Shown: positions 61,868-64,000 of the stretch, piece after piece
Layout of the letters: every line of letters begins with the position of its first letter
Numbering within the stretch: the first letter of the stretch is position 1
From: Hymenolepis diminuta
Lineage: Eukaryota; Platyhelminthes; Cestoda; Cyclophyllidea; Hymenolepididae
Direction: 5' to 3'
DNA length: 64,000 nucleotides
NCBI GenBank assembly: GCA_900708905.1
Contig: CAADRB010000024.1
Location: 1,989,138-2,053,137, forward strand
Program-made: the position numbers and the translations under genes
The notes under the pieces: generated by a model
What the model was told of the DNA's origin: nothing
Database searches by the model: none
The model's input: only the letters and a program-made list of their open reading frames with translations

Positions 61868-64000
61868 CTACAAAATAAACCGAAAAGATTTTAACAGTTA
61901 TGATACACATAGGCGTGGCTTTTTACTGTTTGACTGATCAAGTCGCATTAAAAGAATGAAAAAAGTAACTTTAATCGCTAGTCGGTGGTGCTTAGTGGTT
62001 AACTCAAATCAAAAGAGGAATGGCAGAATGTGGTTTTCTCACCAGAGTCACTTCATGGTACATTATCTCTACCCTAGCTGAGTGATGCTGGAGCCATCAT
62101 TATGAACTGGAAATATGCATAAGTAGCTAAAGAGAGTTGGTCAACATGCAAGCACCCCGAGTAAAATAGTACAGGACCGATGCTTGCCATACTAATTGAA
62201 ATGTAGGCGGCACATCACGGGGGTTCCGAAATACCTGGTCTCCATTCAAGTCTTTAGTGGCGTTTAGAAGTTTGGTTAGTATTAAGGTACCAAACGGCCT
62301 CTCAAATAGCATTGTACTTTTGAGATTAAGGTTGAGGGATGGGGATAATAACGAGCTGCAAGTGACCTCGTATACCACTCAGAGGTAAAGTTGTCCTAAT
62401 GGGAATACGATATGGGAAATTTTTTCAATGAACTTTGAACTGTTTTGGTAAAAAGTCTGCTTAAATACTTATTCGGACTCTGAAAAGACTGACTCTGTAG
62501 AAGTTGCTCGTTGTATGTTAGTAAACTGCAGGCCTTTGATGGTAGGCAATTCTACTTTGCATAGCGTTGGTTGATCAGCTTCAAGGTAATATCGTGCCAG
62601 CCAGATTGTCCGCATTATAAAGTACATTTCTGTAGTGACTAACCAATTTATGACGAGGTCGTGACTCATATCAAACGTTAAATTGTATCTCATAATTAAT
62701 TAATAAATTGTCAAACGTGCTTAACTTGTGTACTCTTCCAATTAACCTCAAATATTATTAATAATAACATCAACTTCGCTCAAAGTCTACCAAACATTTT
62801 TTGAAAGTTGTGCCCATTTCATAGAGGACTTTAAGTAAAAGCCAATATAACCGATGTCATTAAGTAGTAAAAGGAATCTTTCGTAATGAATACTGAATGA
62901 ATACCGCTTGAAACATTTTAAAACGTAAACGTTTATAAAATTGATGCCTTTTTAAAGATGTCTTCATTTTGGAGAGGCCAAGTAATAAAATACCCATCGG
63001 AGTTGTTTTTGTGTTGTTCATATTTGATTATATAAGGAAGCATGTATCAAAACATGTACTAAAAACCGCGTCTAGAATATATTGTGGGTGGTCCGACGCA
63101 GACCTGTCTGGATAAAACGTGGATAGAAAAATCGATAAATGCTGTCATTTTCGGAAATAGGATCTGTAGCATACTCCCATTAAATAATTTATGGAAGGTG
63201 AAGCAAACAATCAAAACATGGAAAGCTTCATGCAGAATATAATCTAGAACCTCACCGGTGCAGAAATCCAAATTCAAGTTAATATTTTTCTGCTAAACCA
63301 TAAAGACGCAAATAGAGTTGAATGCTTTCCCCATTCTTATCTACTGATCCATTAGAACACCCAATATAAGACTTCTCTTTAGATTCCCTTTCCTATCCAC
63401 GTTTCACACTGTTATTTAGTGATCTCCATTAAAGGCACTTTCTCCAACTTCAGCCTAGGTTGTCATTTTTGCTTAAGTAATGCCTTAAAGGTTGATCCAC
63501 TCTGACTCTGATCATTGGCTTAGGTTTTAGCGAGATATGTGATATTCAATATCACTTTGGTGGTATAGATCAAACACTAGTGAGCTCTGCCATATCTCAG
63601 TCACATGAGCTAGTTTTACTCCTCCATCTTGGCTATTAGAAGAAAAAATCTCGCTAGCTTATGCCAACTAACGACGATTCTGGAACTGTAAAGATGAGAG
63701 CGGCGCCACAGCCTAGTCTCTTAAATTTGGTCAATTCCACAATTACAGGGAGATGAATTGGATTGTGAAATGCGAGATTAAGGAAACACAGCTTTCTCTT
63801 GAAAACCGCTATTTATTGCAATTTCACACACATGTTTTAAAAGGTAGCCTCTAACCAATTCCTTTTAAAGGAAAGATTGAGTGAATTTTAAGGACAAATG
63901 GACCTTAACCGTAGGTGAAGTGACGTAGAAGTGACGTGAGAACAACTTAACTAATCTTTCTTTTTCTCACGTCAATTATTGTACTGAAAGCACTGCACCC
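61868..64000 (-). other. EAG channel intron upstream of the CNBHD exon
   Basis: 2.1 kb to the window edge. I found no exon for S6 or the C-linker. The open frames at 62469-62693, 62127-62378 and 63059-63277 do not resemble a channel. It contains a SINE copy at 61985-62100. Confidence 0.65.
61985..62100 (+). repeat. SINE copy with internal deletion
   Basis: The tRNA-like head GGTGGTGCTTAGTGGTTAAC is joined directly to the body (GGAATGGCAGAATGTGG, TTTTCTCACCAGAGTCAC) and tail (CTCTACCCTAGCTGAGTG), so the B-box region is missing. It lies about 120 bases upstream of the CNBHD exon in the sense of the channel gene. Confidence 0.5.

Noticed and set aside
62469..62693. - strand frame as an S6 or C-linker exon of the EAG channel
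   Set aside because: None of the conserved EAG C-linker or pore residues are present, and no donor in phase 0 leads into 61867.

Overview
The window is eukaryotic nuclear DNA from an invertebrate. It is AT-rich, its genes have many exons and long introns, and decayed transposable elements are scattered through it. The gene content (an ACK-type tyrosine kinase and an EAG-type potassium channel), the intron style and the repeats fit a parasitic flatworm, perhaps a tapeworm. That placement is an inference: nothing here is diagnostic of a taxon.

From 1 to about 37 kb on the + strand lies a non-receptor tyrosine kinase gene of the ACK/TNK2 family. It can be followed exon by exon with consistent splice phases. 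The visible exons encode the second half of a SAM domain, a complete kinase domain, an SH3 domain, a CRIB (CDC42-binding) motif and a long Ser/Thr/Pro-rich tail, about 1249 residues in the longest in-frame model. The first coding exon(s) lie to the left of the window or were not recognised. Three further exon-like segments join in phase and end in stops (24624-24702 plus 24888-24937; 29138-29314; 36953-36987), so the kinase may be made with several alternative C-termini.

From 35.5 to 44.9 kb is a convergent intergenic region with repeats, a perfect short palindrome and a few unrecognised ORFs. From 46,025 down to 44,896 on the - strand is a compact three-exon gene for a 127-residue, very basic protein with a Gly-Arg-Pro-Lys-Lys (AT-hook-like) stretch and an acidic tail. 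I do not recognise its family.

From 46.0 to 52.0 kb is AT-rich intergenic DNA with SINE copies. From 61,867 down to 52,051 on the - strand are the last three coding exons of an EAG-type voltage-gated potassium channel (KCNH1/KCNH5 group). They hold the cyclic-nucleotide-binding homology domain, the conserved post-domain linker and a long tail with a coiled coil. The PAS domain, voltage sensor and pore must lie to the right of the window.

Mobile elements are a broken Tc1/mariner-type transposase in a kinase intron, a degraded Ty3/gypsy-like gag in a channel intron, and about ten dispersed copies of what looks like one tRNA-derived SINE family. No operon, CRISPR array, rRNA or intact tRNA gene was seen. 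The most useful leads are the alternative kinase tails, the altered APE motif of the kinase, the unrecognised small basic gene and the SINE family.
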